Virus record (IMG/VR): IMGVR_UViG_3300042564_005059 | Location: 31,428-95,427 of that record | From: a virus | Reading direction: 5' to 3' (one strand) | DNA: 64,000 nucleotides | Shown here: positions 34,501 to 42,442 of the stretch, in pieces | Layout: each line of letters opens with the position of its first letter | Numbering within the stretch: position 1 is the stretch's first letter | Made by a program: the position numbers and the translations under genes | Notes under the pieces: model-generated | The model's input: only the letters and a program-made list of their open reading frames with translations | The model's database searches: none | What the model was told of the DNA's origin: nothing

Positions 34501-36085
34501 ATTTAAAATTCTCTCTAAGCATATTCTTTATAAAAGCCTTGCTTTCATTTAAACTTATCTCACCAAGTCTTTCTTGTAACAACTCATTAAAATATTCCTC
34601 ACTAACATCAGGAATATATCTATCATCCAAATAAAAATCAGGTTTATCAATCCAACTATCAGAAACCATCTCATTAAATATACAATCACTATCATCATTA
34701 CAATTGTCAGCTATCTCTTCATAAACATCATCCTCCAATTCATCAATCAGTTTGCCCAAATCAACACGCATGCTAACACCAGTATCATCCAACTTCTCAA
34801 CACCACCATATTCCTCAAGCGAACTTTTTAATTGTTTGTATATGTAACTAATATAATCATCACGCTCAGCATCGTTGACAGATAACTGAATCGCGTTTAT
34901 AACCTCTTGGTCCTCATCATACTCCTCAATCATTTCCTCAAGACTCATACTATCATCAAATTCAACACCATTCTTTGCCGCCAGCTCCCTTAATACATTT
35001 ATTATCTCAACTGTACTCTCATTATTAACATGATACTCCAATGCACTCTTCCAATCAGCATCATAATTATCCCATAAGTCATAATCATCACCACTCAACA
35101 CACTCTTAATAACATGAGAATAATTACTGTCTACATATCTTTCAATATTATCAACAGCAATCTCAATGTTAACATACTCCTCAGGCAATTCAGGAATAAG
35201 ACCCAAAGCAAATAATTTCTTCTTAAGACTTCTCTTGTTAAACAACTCAGGACGCTTAGCAAATACCTCTTTTATAACATCATCACTGAAATCAGTCAAC
35301 TTGAAGTCACTAGCGCTATCATATTCACTACCAAACCCCTTGATAAAATAATCATCACCATTCTTTAAGAATAACAACGGATATATAAACTCATGATACT
35401 TAGCCTCAGGCTTAGAGTTCTTGCCACCCTTCATCTGATACACAATGCCATCTTTGCTTATGGCAGCAGTAAGTATTGATTTGTTAAGTGTATGCTTCTC
35501 ACTAAGCGGAATGACTTGTCTAAGAGAATAAATATCCCCAGCACCACTAGTACCACAATGACCCATACGGTCACACTCTTCTTTAGAACTTGACGTTTGC
35601 AAATCAGCCCAATAAAACCCATTGCCATTCTCATCCCTAAAGTCAAGTATAATAGGATTCTCTTCAATATAGTTAATATCACCTTGACCAACCTCCAATT
35701 CATCATGCCATTTATTTGAAGCCAAGTATAAATCCCTAAAAGATAAATTCTTATTCTCACCCAAGTTACCGTTAAGACCAACTCTAATCCAGTCCATTAT
35801 AGAAGTAATAATTTGACGGTTTGAACGAATGTATTTTTCATAGTTTAATTCGTCTATGACCATCTTGTACTTTTGTGCTTGTGTCACATTATCAGGAAAT
35901 GTGCCATGCTCATTAACCCCTTGTTCAATAATCTTGTTCCCAATCAAAACACTCAACGGACCACAAAGCCTATCCAACATGTCAGCCGACTCCTCATCCC
36001 ACCCAATCTTGTTAATGAGAATATCTTTCTTTGAAGCCTCTACAATAAGACCCTCTCTAAGTATATTGCGTATGTTTGTATTCAT
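34499..36085 (-). CDS. Doubly tagged H-C-motif protein, 528 aa
   Basis: Starts MNTNIRNILREGLIVEASKK and ends LNESKAFIKNMLRENFK, so both ends carry the L-R-E tag. Residues about 155-195 have FYWADLQTSSSKEECDRMGH then C-G-T-S-G-A-G, and a beta region KSILTAAISKDGIVYQMKGG, the W/H-C pattern. The C-terminal half is strongly acidic (runs of D/E). No enzyme motif known. Promoter-like motif ATATTTATAAATA at 36101. Confidence 0.7.
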   Translation of the reverse strand: MNTNIRNILREGLIVEASKKDILINKIGWDEESADMLDRLCGPLSVLIGNKIIEQGVNEHGTFPDNVTQAQKYKMVIDELNYEKYIRSNRQIITSIMDWIRVGLNGNLGENKNLSFRDLYLASNKWHDELEVGQGDINYIEENPIILDFRDENGNGFYWADLQTSSSKEECDRMGHCGTSGAGDIYSLRQVIPLSEKHTLNKSILTAAISKDGIVYQMKGGKNSKPEAKYHEFIYPLLFLKNGDDYFIKGFGSEYDSASDFKLTDFSDDVIKEVFAKRPELFNKRSLKKKLFALGLIPELPEEYVNIEIAVDNIERYVDSNYSHVIKSVLSGDDYDLWDNYDADWKSALEYHVNNESTVEIINVLRELAAKNGVEFDDSMSLEEMIEEYDEDQEVINAIQLSVNDAERDDYISYIYKQLKSSLEEYGGVEKLDDTGVSMRVDLGKLIDELEDDVYEEIADNCNDDSDCIFNEMVSDSWIDKPDFYLDDRYIPDVSEEYFNELLQERLGEISLNESKAFIKNMLRENFK

Positions 36086-36100
36086 TTTACTTTTTTTATG

Positions 36101-36115
36101 TATTTATAAATATAA
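36101..36115. promoter_or_regulatory. Palindromic second-class promoter motif between divergent tagged genes
   Basis: TATTTATAAATATAA is nearly self-complementary and lies 16 nt from the start of the minus-strand gene and 19 nt from the plus-strand gene. Confidence 0.4.
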
Positions 36116-36133
36116 TTTAAAACATTAAAAAAT

Positions 36134-36463
36134 ATGAAACATACCATAAAACAACTGCTAAGAGAAAACTTTGTATTCGACGATAAAGACTTCGCAAAGA
36201 ATAGACTTGCTGGCGCCGAAAAAATAATAGCAAACGCAAAAGAAAAAGGTGGCGACGCAATGCTAACATATAACCACTTTAACGTAAAACCAGCTTATTA
36301 CAAAAAAGCCATAGACGGAAAGTTTGATATAGAACAAGCCATAAAAGAATACAACGAAACTTACAACAAAATATCTCTGGATATGTCCCAAACACAATTC
36401 CAAAAAGAAGTGGGTAGACTCGAAGTGCTCGGTGAACTAATCATTAAAAACAAAACCAAATAA
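36134..36463 (+). CDS. Tagged small protein, 109 aa
   Basis: Starts MKHTIKQLLRENFVFDDKDF, the tag with L-R-E, followed by helices (YKKAIDGKFDIEQAIKEYNE). No other motif. Starts a plus-strand group of three. Confidence 0.65.
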   Translation: MKHTIKQLLRENFVFDDKDFAKNRLAGAEKIIANAKEKGGDAMLTYNHFNVKPAYYKKAIDGKFDIEQAIKEYNETYNKISLDMSQTQFQKEVGRLEVLGELIIKNKTK

Positions 36464-36466
36464 CAC

Positions 36467-37099
36467 ATGGCCACATTAAATGTTACAATACCACACTTCT
36501 ATGCTAAGATGAGAATCGAACACATGTACCAACACGATGGTAGAGAAGGAATGCAAGACGTAATTATTTTCGGTGCCCAATCTGTAGGCGGCAAAGCACT
36601 AACCTTTCACGTAATGACAGAAGAAGGCGCCGTTAGGTCAAGAGTGCCAATCCATATGATAGCATGGAAAGAAGATACACCAAAAATGTCACTAGACCAT
36701 CTTCAACTATGGGACTGCTTTGGATACGAAATAACTTGTACCGTTTATGATTACTTATTGCAATCTAGAGTAAAAGTAGTATTCAAAGACGGAACAAATG
36801 AATGGGGTAACTATATAATGACATTTGATTGGTATGACAACCCATACTCTAACGAACCAACACAATACAAAGCAGCTCACCTAATCAAATTAGATAACGG
36901 TAACTTTGCCCTACAACCAAACAATAGACTAATGTGGAAAGACATGTCGTTTGTAACACAACCCTTTCCAGAAAAACCAGATTGGATGGTGGATGATAAA
37001 GAATGGTGCTGCGAATCAGTTTCAGATAGATGGACAATTAAAAAAGGTGACGAAAATACATACTACTATAATCTAAAAGAACAAAACAAAAATAAATAA
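36467..37099 (+). CDS. Unknown protein, 210 aa
   Basis: No tag and no known motif. Mixed beta-rich sequence with many W (WDCFGYEITCTVYDYL, WGNYIMTFDWYDNPY). It lies 3 nt after the 109-aa gene and 1 nt before the 258-aa gene, so it is made with them. Could be a partner of the tagged proteins; this is only context. Confidence 0.6.
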   Translation: MATLNVTIPHFYAKMRIEHMYQHDGREGMQDVIIFGAQSVGGKALTFHVMTEEGAVRSRVPIHMIAWKEDTPKMSLDHLQLWDCFGYEITCTVYDYLLQSRVKVVFKDGTNEWGNYIMTFDWYDNPYSNEPTQYKAAHLIKLDNGNFALQPNNRLMWKDMSFVTQPFPEKPDWMVDDKEWCCESVSDRWTIKKGDENTYYYNLKEQNKNK

Positions 37100-37100
37100 T

Positions 37101-37877
37101 ATGAAGAATATAATAAAAAAACTTCTTAGAGAACACCTATTGTTAGAAGGTAAAGCTTACCCATATCAAGAAACCGAAAAAAGTGATTACGGTGTTAAAT
37201 ATGAATTTACAGCTGACAATATACCATACATTGTTACCCTAGTCACAGATAAACAAAAAGAAACATACGAATTAGGTTTCAATGTGGCTGACGCAGAATC
37301 TGTAGCACATAGAACAAAAAAAGACTTAACTCACTTAAATAACGTTCTAGCAACATTAGACGATATTGTAAAAGACGCAGTACATAAATATAGAATTAAA
37401 AAAATAGTATTCTCTGGAGCAAGAGAACAATCAGATAGTGATATACCGTTTATTGACCCACTAAGACTTAAGGCATATTTAAGATACTTAACACAACATC
37501 ACCCCAACGCTAATATAGACAAAGATAGATTTGGAAATGCAGTTATATTCATGAATTCAATATATCCAGAAGTCTTTGAACAAAATAAAGACGATAAAGA
37601 AAAACTCTTAGACCTGTTAAAGATTATTAGCGACGAAAATCCAAATGATTGGAGATTCGATAATAACTTTGAAATTAACCAATATGACAATAAGTTACAA
37701 GGTGAAACCGACGCCATAGAAAATTCAACACATGGAGCCGCTAGAATTGAAATTAATTATTTTGATAACTATGAAGTGGAAATTGAATTCTATGACTCAG
37801 ACGAAATCTTTAATAAAGAATTTAAAAACTTTGATAAACTTTTAGAATATATCAAACACGTATTCTTAAACCAATAA
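37101..37877 (+). CDS. Tagged unknown protein, 258 aa
   Basis: Starts MKNIIKKLLREHLLLEGKAY, tag with L-R-E, nearly identical in its first ten residues to the gene at 32364. The body has ADNIPYIVTLVTDKQKETYE and an acidic C-terminal region (EVEIEFYDSDEIFNKEF). No enzymatic motif. Ends at a terminator and is the last gene before the large gap. Confidence 0.65.
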   Translation: MKNIIKKLLREHLLLEGKAYPYQETEKSDYGVKYEFTADNIPYIVTLVTDKQKETYELGFNVADAESVAHRTKKDLTHLNNVLATLDDIVKDAVHKYRIKKIVFSGAREQSDSDIPFIDPLRLKAYLRYLTQHHPNANIDKDRFGNAVIFMNSIYPEVFEQNKDDKEKLLDLLKIISDENPNDWRFDNNFEINQYDNKLQGETDAIENSTHGAARIEINYFDNYEVEIEFYDSDEIFNKEFKNFDKLLEYIKHVFLNQ

Positions 37878-37880
37878 ATA

Positions 37881-37912
37881 AAGAGGTGCTAATATGGTGC
37901 CTCTTTTTTTTT
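37881..37912 (+). terminator. Terminator at the end of the left half
   Basis: GAGGTGC ... GCCTC hairpin followed by T8-9. Confidence 0.7.
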
Positions 37913-38300
37913 GCCCCAAAAATTTCCCAAAAAAAATTTTTTTGAAAAAGGGCTTCTTTATATTTCACTTAGAAAAATTCCCCAGAAAAAAAAATCTTAT
38001 ATAGGTCCCTTTTTTTCATCTAAAAAAATTTTGGAAAAAAAATTTCGCGAACATCATCATGCCCCGCTCTTGGCTCGGCATGGGTAACGTAGGGGAAGGG
38101 GGGTAACGAGGAAGGGGTGTAGGGGGGTGTATAGGGGGTGTATTTTGCTTGTATTGAATTATCTTTGTAAAAAGGTATATCGTGTCCAGAATTAAACAAA
38201 GTTGTTTAAAACGCTTTATTTGAGTTGCTGTAAAATAAATTAGATATACAAATAATAATATAAATTTTAACATAAATTTAACATTTAATTATAGGGCAAA
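37913..38300. other. Gene-free span with A/T homopolymers and a G-rich tract
   Basis: About 390 nt between convergent genes. It holds several A- and T-runs (including an AAAAAAAATTTTTTTG block), and 38090-38142 is a G-rich tract on the plus strand with G runs of 3 to 6 that could fold as a G-quadruplex. Possible frames here are low-complexity and I do not call a gene. No promoter is seen. Confidence 0.6.
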
Positions 38301-38301
38301 A

Positions 38302-38328
38302 AATAAGGGCTAAATTTTAGCCCTTATT
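38302..38328 (-). terminator. Terminator after the 186-aa gene
   Basis: AATAAGGGCTAA ATT TTAGCCCTTATT hairpin with T6 on the minus strand. Confidence 0.8.
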
Positions 38329-38335
38329 AAATTTA

Positions 38336-38896
38336 TTATCTTATCACGATATACTTAACTTTGTTAAGCGTTATTTCTTGAATGTTTGAAAGGTAAACAG
38401 TACGCCACAAAATTTCTTTTTCAGTACCTTGATTTGTCGCTTTGCTTGGTTCAGGCAAATAGTTTTTAACTTGGTCAAAACTCACTTTTTTATCATCAGC
38501 AAAATATTCCGTAGTAGGTTTAACATTATCATTTGGTCGGTATCTAACAACCGACTTTTGATTTTTTACATTTCTACAAAAGAAATCGTTATTGCCAAAA
38601 AATTCTAATTCCATAACCGCCTCGCCTCGTTTGTAGTCCGTTTCGGGTTTATCTTCTCGCTTTAATTGATTAATAACTTGTTTTTCGTAATCAGCGTTAA
38701 AAATACAACTTACTTTACTTTGCTTTTGAATAACCGCAAAAGGGTTTTTTTCTTTTGTTACTCTGTCTTTTACTAACGCTTTTGGTATAGTAGTTTGAAA
38801 GATAGTACCAAAAACCGCCATACCTTGAACAACTTTAAAATTTTGTAGAATTGCTTGTAATTCTAACTCTGTAACTCTTAAAACTTGATTTTCCAT
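38336..38896 (-). CDS. Unknown early-type protein, 186 aa
   Basis: ATG at 38896 (MENQVLRVTELELQAILQNF) is chosen; the upstream extension is the promoter leader. Contains beta-rich segments (VAFGTIFQTT-like AVFGTIFQTTIPKALV) and basic C-terminal KYIVIR. No known motif. First gene of the right half after the arrays. Confidence 0.6.
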   Translation of the reverse strand: MENQVLRVTELELQAILQNFKVVQGMAVFGTIFQTTIPKALVKDRVTKEKNPFAVIQKQSKVSCIFNADYEKQVINQLKREDKPETDYKRGEAVMELEFFGNNDFFCRNVKNQKSVVRYRPNDNVKPTTEYFADDKKVSFDQVKNYLPEPSKATNQGTEKEILWRTVYLSNIQEITLNKVKYIVIR

Positions 38897-38944
38897 AATA
38901 AATAAATTTAGATTAAAAAATGATTTTTTGTCTTTTTGACGTTG

Positions 38945-38972
38945 CAAATATACAAAATAAATTTAATTACAA
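38945..38972 (-). promoter_or_regulatory. Bacteroidota-type promoter for the 186-aa gene
   Basis: TATATTTG (minus) at 38945-38952, with TTG about 17 nt upstream; leader of about 45 nt before ATG. Confidence 0.65.
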
Positions 38973-39030
38973 CTAAAAAATAAAAAAAAGTTTTATTTTT
39001 TTTTTTATTAAATTTAATAATAATAATAAC

Positions 39031-39279
<249 letters not shown>

Positions 39280-39324
39280 TTGGTTGTTTAATTTATTTGC
39301 TGCTGCTTAATGTTATTTAATTTA

Positions 39325-39495
39325 TTCACGTGGTTTAATTAATTTACTTTTGTTATTCACGTGGTTTAATTTATTTGCCTTGCACGTGGTTTAATTAATT
39401 TACTTTTGTTATTCACGTGGTTTAATTTATTCACGTGGTTTAATTTATTCACGTGGTTTAATTCATCAAGTTTAATTTATTTGCCTTGCACGTGG
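39325..39495. repeat. Tandem-like array, 7 copies of CACGTGG(TTTAATTTATT)
   Basis: CACGTG, a perfect 6-bp palindrome, recurs seven times about 16-30 nt apart, mostly followed by GTTTAATTTATT or GTTTAATTAATTTACTTTTG. It lies directly next to the ACGTTACACGC array. Together they make a gene-free region of about 650 nt. Confidence 0.75.
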
Positions 39496-39500
39496 GCGCT

Positions 39501-39517
39501 GACACAAAAGTGTACAT
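39501..39517. repeat. Dispersed element, copy 1 (GACACAAAAGTGTACAT)
   Basis: Inverted-repeat core ACACAAAAGTGT. One of seven such copies in the window. Confidence 0.55.
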
Positions 39518-39596
39518 AGACACGTTTTAAAGCGTTATTTTTTAGTTTTGGTATCAATATACCATTTTTATATAAAAACGCTTTAAACAATAAAAA

Positions 39597-39616
39597 AACG
39601 CCCTTTTGGGGCGTTT
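39597..39616 (-). terminator. Terminator after the DUF932 gene
   Basis: AAACGCCCTTTTGGGGCGTTT hairpin with T-run on the minus strand. Confidence 0.8.
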
Positions 39617-39640
39617 CTTGGTTGTTGTGTTGTTTGTGGT

Positions 39641-40519
39641 TTATGATACCAATTCAAAAAGTTCTTTTTCAGTTTTTAAGATTACCTTTGAACCTACGCC
39701 ACTAAAAACGCTATCTTTATCTTTGGTATTAATTGAGTGGTTTGCGTAATGTGTAAAACCATTATATAAACCGAATAAGGTTGCACCTGTACGCCCGATT
39801 TCCAATTCAATACTATTGTTGATTAAATCAATAGTAGCTTGTTTTTGTTTGTTGTAATCGCCATACTTCGCCATATCAATAGCCATAATTCTGTTGATGT
39901 ACTTGTTAACAACTTCTTGGTTGATTTCAACTTTTTGCATACTTGCGTAAATTTGGTTTACGTTTTCAACTTGCCCCATACAACGAACAACGTCGTTAAA
40001 CATACCTACAATTTTGCCCTGATTTCCCTTAACGTTTTTGAATGATGTAGTAAATTCTGTAAAAGATTTTTTTGCACCATTGGTACAAATTAAACGCATA
40101 GTACTTAAAAACATTGATGTAGGTACTTTACCATTTAAACCGATTTGTAGGTTTAATGTAGGTATAGTAACATCTTCTTGTTTTCTTAAATTGATATAGC
40201 TTAACGGCTCTAAATCAATAGAAAAACGTACAATTTCACCGCCTTTCACTTCTGTATAACGCAAGTTTGCGGTATCTAAACCATATTCTAAAATTGCATC
40301 ACAAAACGCTTGAAATACGGCTCTAGGTTGTGTAGGTGCGAAACGATTACCAACGATACCTAATTGGTTTCCACCAACGCTTTTAAATACGCCATACCAA
40401 TCAACAACATTAAAGTTAGGGTCGGCAACCATAAGCGGTTTCATTTCCACGTCAAATAATTGGTTTTCGATGTTTGCAACGTTTTCGTTAGCTTTTGCGA
40501 TGTTTTTTAAGATTTCCAT
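39641..40519 (-). CDS. DUF932 family protein, 292 aa
   Basis: ATG at 40519 (MEILKNIAKANENVANIENQ) chosen; the upstream frame is leader. Matches DUF932 (phage/plasmid-like): FKSVGGNQLGIVGNRFAPTQ at about 50-70, LEPLSYINLRKQED, the RLICTNGAKKSF block, and FGLYNGFTHYANH near the C-terminus. DUF932 proteins are common early genes of phages and plasmids with unknown biochemistry. Host-type promoter at 40568. Confidence 0.88.
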   Translation of the reverse strand: MEILKNIAKANENVANIENQLFDVEMKPLMVADPNFNVVDWYGVFKSVGGNQLGIVGNRFAPTQPRAVFQAFCDAILEYGLDTANLRYTEVKGGEIVRFSIDLEPLSYINLRKQEDVTIPTLNLQIGLNGKVPTSMFLSTMRLICTNGAKKSFTEFTTSFKNVKGNQGKIVGMFNDVVRCMGQVENVNQIYASMQKVEINQEVVNKYINRIMAIDMAKYGDYNKQKQATIDLINNSIELEIGRTGATLFGLYNGFTHYANHSINTKDKDSVFSGVGSKVILKTEKELFELVS

Positions 40520-40567
40520 AATGTAAAAATTTAAGTTAAAAAATTTGTTTTGTGTCATTTTGACTTT

Positions 40568-40575
40568 GCAAATGT
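40568..40575 (-). promoter_or_regulatory. Bacteroidota-type -7 element for the DUF932 gene
   Basis: TACATTTG on the minus strand, with a leader of about 48 nt before the ATG at 40519. Confidence 0.65.
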
Positions 40576-40771
40576 AAGGTGGTTTAATTTATTGACCTAA
40601 TTTGAAATGTTAAAATTTTGTTAAAATTTATATTAACATTAAAAACAAAAATTGTTAATAACTTTTATGGAAATTATTTCGGTATTTCAAAGAAACGTAT
40701 ATATTATAAAATTAATAATAAATAATAATATACGCATACGTGCGAGTGTATGCGTTGTTTAATTTATTTAG
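40576..40771. other. Gap between DUF932 promoter and the 103-aa gene
   Basis: AT-rich; includes GTTAAAATTTTGTTAAAA (similar to promoter-upstream modules further right) and ACGCATACGTGCGAGTGTATGCG, which repeats words of the large array as a short inverted repeat. No gene. Confidence 0.5.
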
Positions 40772-41083
40772 TTATTTATTTTGTTCGTTGTAGCATTTTA
40801 CAAAGTGTACACATGCTTTATATGTTGCTAATATTTTAGTTACTTCAAGTTCTGAAAAATACTCTTTTGATGTTTCTTCTATATAGCATACATTTTCTCG
40901 TACCTCTACAACCACACCTAAACTCTCAATCTTTTCTACTACTTGCATTAACCAATTCCAATCTGAATGAAATTTTAGATATTCTTTTGTTAATAGTTGC
41001 CCATCAAAATCATAAGTTCCAAAACCATTAAAACTTGGTTGCATAAACTCTGCTAAAAGTATATTGTTTTCTATTGTGTTCAT
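40772..41083 (-). CDS. Unknown protein, 103 aa
   Basis: Small acidic/aromatic protein with no known motif. Its leader contains TTAAATGACTTATG, found at several right-half genes, preceded by the dispersed TGTACACATTTGTGTC element instead of a TAnnTTTG promoter. Confidence 0.55.
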   Translation of the reverse strand: MNTIENNILLAEFMQPSFNGFGTYDFDGQLLTKEYLKFHSDWNWLMQVVEKIESLGVVVEVRENVCYIEETSKEYFSELEVTKILATYKACVHFVKCYNEQNK

Positions 41084-41124
41084 AAGTCATTTAATTTAAT
41101 TTAATTGGTTTTACGTGTGGGTAT

Positions 41125-41140
41125 GACACAAATGTGTACA
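41125..41140. repeat. Dispersed element, copy 2 (GACACAAATGTGTACA)
   Basis: ACACAAATGTGT inverted core; 42 nt upstream of the 103-aa gene start. Confidence 0.6.
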
Positions 41141-41143
41141 CAG

Positions 41144-41215
41144 TTATCTGAATATGTAGATTAATAATATTACAACTATTAATAAAACTGCTTTGATGAT
41201 GATTAACTTTTTCAT
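41144..41215 (-). CDS. Possible tiny membrane peptide, 23 aa
   Basis: ATG to TAA gives MKKLIIIKAVLLIVVILLIY then I-F-R: a single hydrophobic helix with basic ends. Too short to be sure; position between genes and the hydrophobic composition support it. Confidence 0.35.
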   Translation of the reverse strand: MKKLIIIKAVLLIVVILLIYIFR

Positions 41216-41235
41216 ACGTGAATAAATTTATTGAG

Positions 41236-41364
41236 TTAATTAACACAAATAAGCATTGTTACTTTTGCTGATTTTAAATCCACTTCAACAAAAGGGTTTT
41301 GCTCTAATTTAACTTCTTTGTTTTCAGAAGTTCTAGCGTAAAAAGAAACTGAAACTGATTTCAT
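41236..41364 (-). CDS. Unknown small protein, 42 aa
   Basis: MKSVSVSFYARTSENKEVKL start; ends VTMLICVN. Preceded by a clear host-type promoter (41396) and its usual leader, which makes it a real gene despite its size. Confidence 0.6.
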   Translation of the reverse strand: MKSVSVSFYARTSENKEVKLEQNPFVEVDLKSAKVTMLICVN

Positions 41365-41395
41365 AATGATTTTAATTTAATTGGTTAAACGTGTG

Positions 41396-41403
41396 CAAAT
41401 ATA
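41396..41403 (-). promoter_or_regulatory. Bacteroidota-type -7 element for the 42-aa gene
   Basis: TATATTTG (minus), 31 nt before the ATG. Confidence 0.6.
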
Positions 41404-41430
41404 TAATAATATTTTAACATAAAAAATAAA

Positions 41431-41454
41431 ACCCCACTTTTTTTTTAGTGGGGT
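41431..41454 (-). terminator. Terminator after the 85-aa gene
   Basis: ACCCCACT / AGTGGGGT hairpin followed on the minus strand by a T-rich tract. Confidence 0.75.
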
Positions 41455-41465
41455 CATTTAATTTA

Positions 41466-41723
41466 TTAACTTCTGCGTTTATGTCTATGGTCAAACTTAT
41501 AAAGTAGTTCGTTGTATATGTGTGCTCTAATACAACCAAAATAATAATAAGTATCTTTACCCAAAAGTCTAACACTAACACAACATATATTCAACCCTAC
41601 TGCTGAAATGTGTTGAAAATTGCCTTGTCCTTTGAGAGTTAATTGCAATTTGTTGTTAATGTTTGCTTGGCAAAAATCTGCAAGTTGTTGCTCTGATGCG
41701 TTAAATAATTGTTCGTTTGTCAT
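41466..41723 (-). CDS. Unknown protein, 85 aa
   Basis: Starts MTNEQLFNASEQQLADFCQA, a common type of small phage opening; later NKLQLTLKGQGNFQHIS and a basic C-terminus (HKRRS). No known motif. Own promoter at 41755 and terminator. Confidence 0.6.
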   Translation of the reverse strand: MTNEQLFNASEQQLADFCQANINNKLQLTLKGQGNFQHISAVGLNICCVSVRLLGKDTYYYFGCIRAHIYNELLYKFDHRHKRRS

Positions 41724-41754
41724 AATGAATTAATTTAATTGGTTAAACTTGGAA

Positions 41755-41785
41755 CAAATGTATAACAATTATTTTACAATACAAA
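41755..41785 (-). promoter_or_regulatory. Bacteroidota-type promoter for the 85-aa gene
   Basis: TTTG - 19 nt - TACATTTG (minus), a full match including the TTGTTA just before the -7 box. Confidence 0.8.
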
Positions 41786-41799
41786 ATTTATTAAAAAAA

Positions 41800-41825
41800 A
41801 AACCCTATTAAATTTAATAGGGTTT
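41800..41825 (-). terminator. Terminator downstream of the outer-membrane-like gene
   Basis: AACCCTATTAAA TTTAATAGGGTT hairpin with T-run on the minus strand. Confidence 0.7.
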
Positions 41826-41870
41826 AAAATCAAAAATTAACAACTTTAAATATATGGAAACTAAAAATCT

Positions 41871-42359
41871 TTATAACCCCATTACAATACCTATTGTAAC
41901 TTGACTAAACGTATCGTAACCTAAATTGATAGCAACTTTATTGCTTAAATTATAACCAACATAACCGCCTAACATTGTTGAATAAGGCGTAACTTCTTTT
42001 TCAAAGATATTATAGTTATCGTTTGGCGTTTTATCAATCCAATTCGCTTTATTTTGTTTACCATATCTAACACCAAAAGTATATCTTTCATATTGATAAC
42101 CATAGGTTAAATATAGTGTTTCATTTTTAAATTCTTCGTTTTCTACTTTAGCACCATTAATTTCTCCAGCATAACCGCCACCGATTATATGGTTATTAAA
42201 TTTAACGTAAATTTCGCCACCTAATGATTTAAGTGTACCGATGTTAGCAACAAGTCCAAAATGACTTTCTCTATCGTAATTTCTTTTACTTTTATAACAT
42301 TGTGAAAATGTTAATGTAGAAACTAAAAATAATACTGATACTAATAATACTTTTTTCAT
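41871..42359 (-). CDS. Secreted outer-membrane beta-barrel-like protein, 162 aa
   Basis: Signal peptide MKKVLLVSVLFLVSTLTFSQ followed by C-Y-K, typical of Bacteroidota export. The mature part has about eight alternating beta segments (LGGEIYVKFNNHIIGGGYAG, YGYQYERYTFGVRYG, MLGGYVGYNLSNKVAINLGY) ending GIVMGL, like a small eight-stranded barrel. A possible role is changing the host surface, for example superinfection exclusion; this is inference. Confidence 0.7.
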   Translation of the reverse strand: MKKVLLVSVLFLVSTLTFSQCYKSKRNYDRESHFGLVANIGTLKSLGGEIYVKFNNHIIGGGYAGEINGAKVENEEFKNETLYLTYGYQYERYTFGVRYGKQNKANWIDKTPNDNYNIFEKEVTPYSTMLGGYVGYNLSNKVAINLGYDTFSQVTIGIVMGL

Positions 42360-42390
42360 AATTCAATAAATTTAATTGGTTTTGTGAGTG

Positions 42391-42427
42391 CAAAGGTAAA
42401 ACAATTTCCCACTAATACAAGTGGGAA
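42391..42427 (-). promoter_or_regulatory. Bacteroidota-type promoter overlapping a hairpin, for the outer-membrane-like gene
   Basis: TACCTTTG (minus) at 42391-42398. The upstream region is the stem TTTCCCACT / AGTGGGAAA (42406-42428), which is also the terminator of the 129-aa gene. Confidence 0.6.
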
Positions 42428-42442
42428 AATGTTAATTTTTTG

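Noticed and set aside
38016-38273. An 85-aa minus frame with a Pro-rich run in the G-rich gap
   Set aside because: It is the translation of a G-rich tract and low-complexity A/T runs; no promoter or leader, and composition unlike phage genes.
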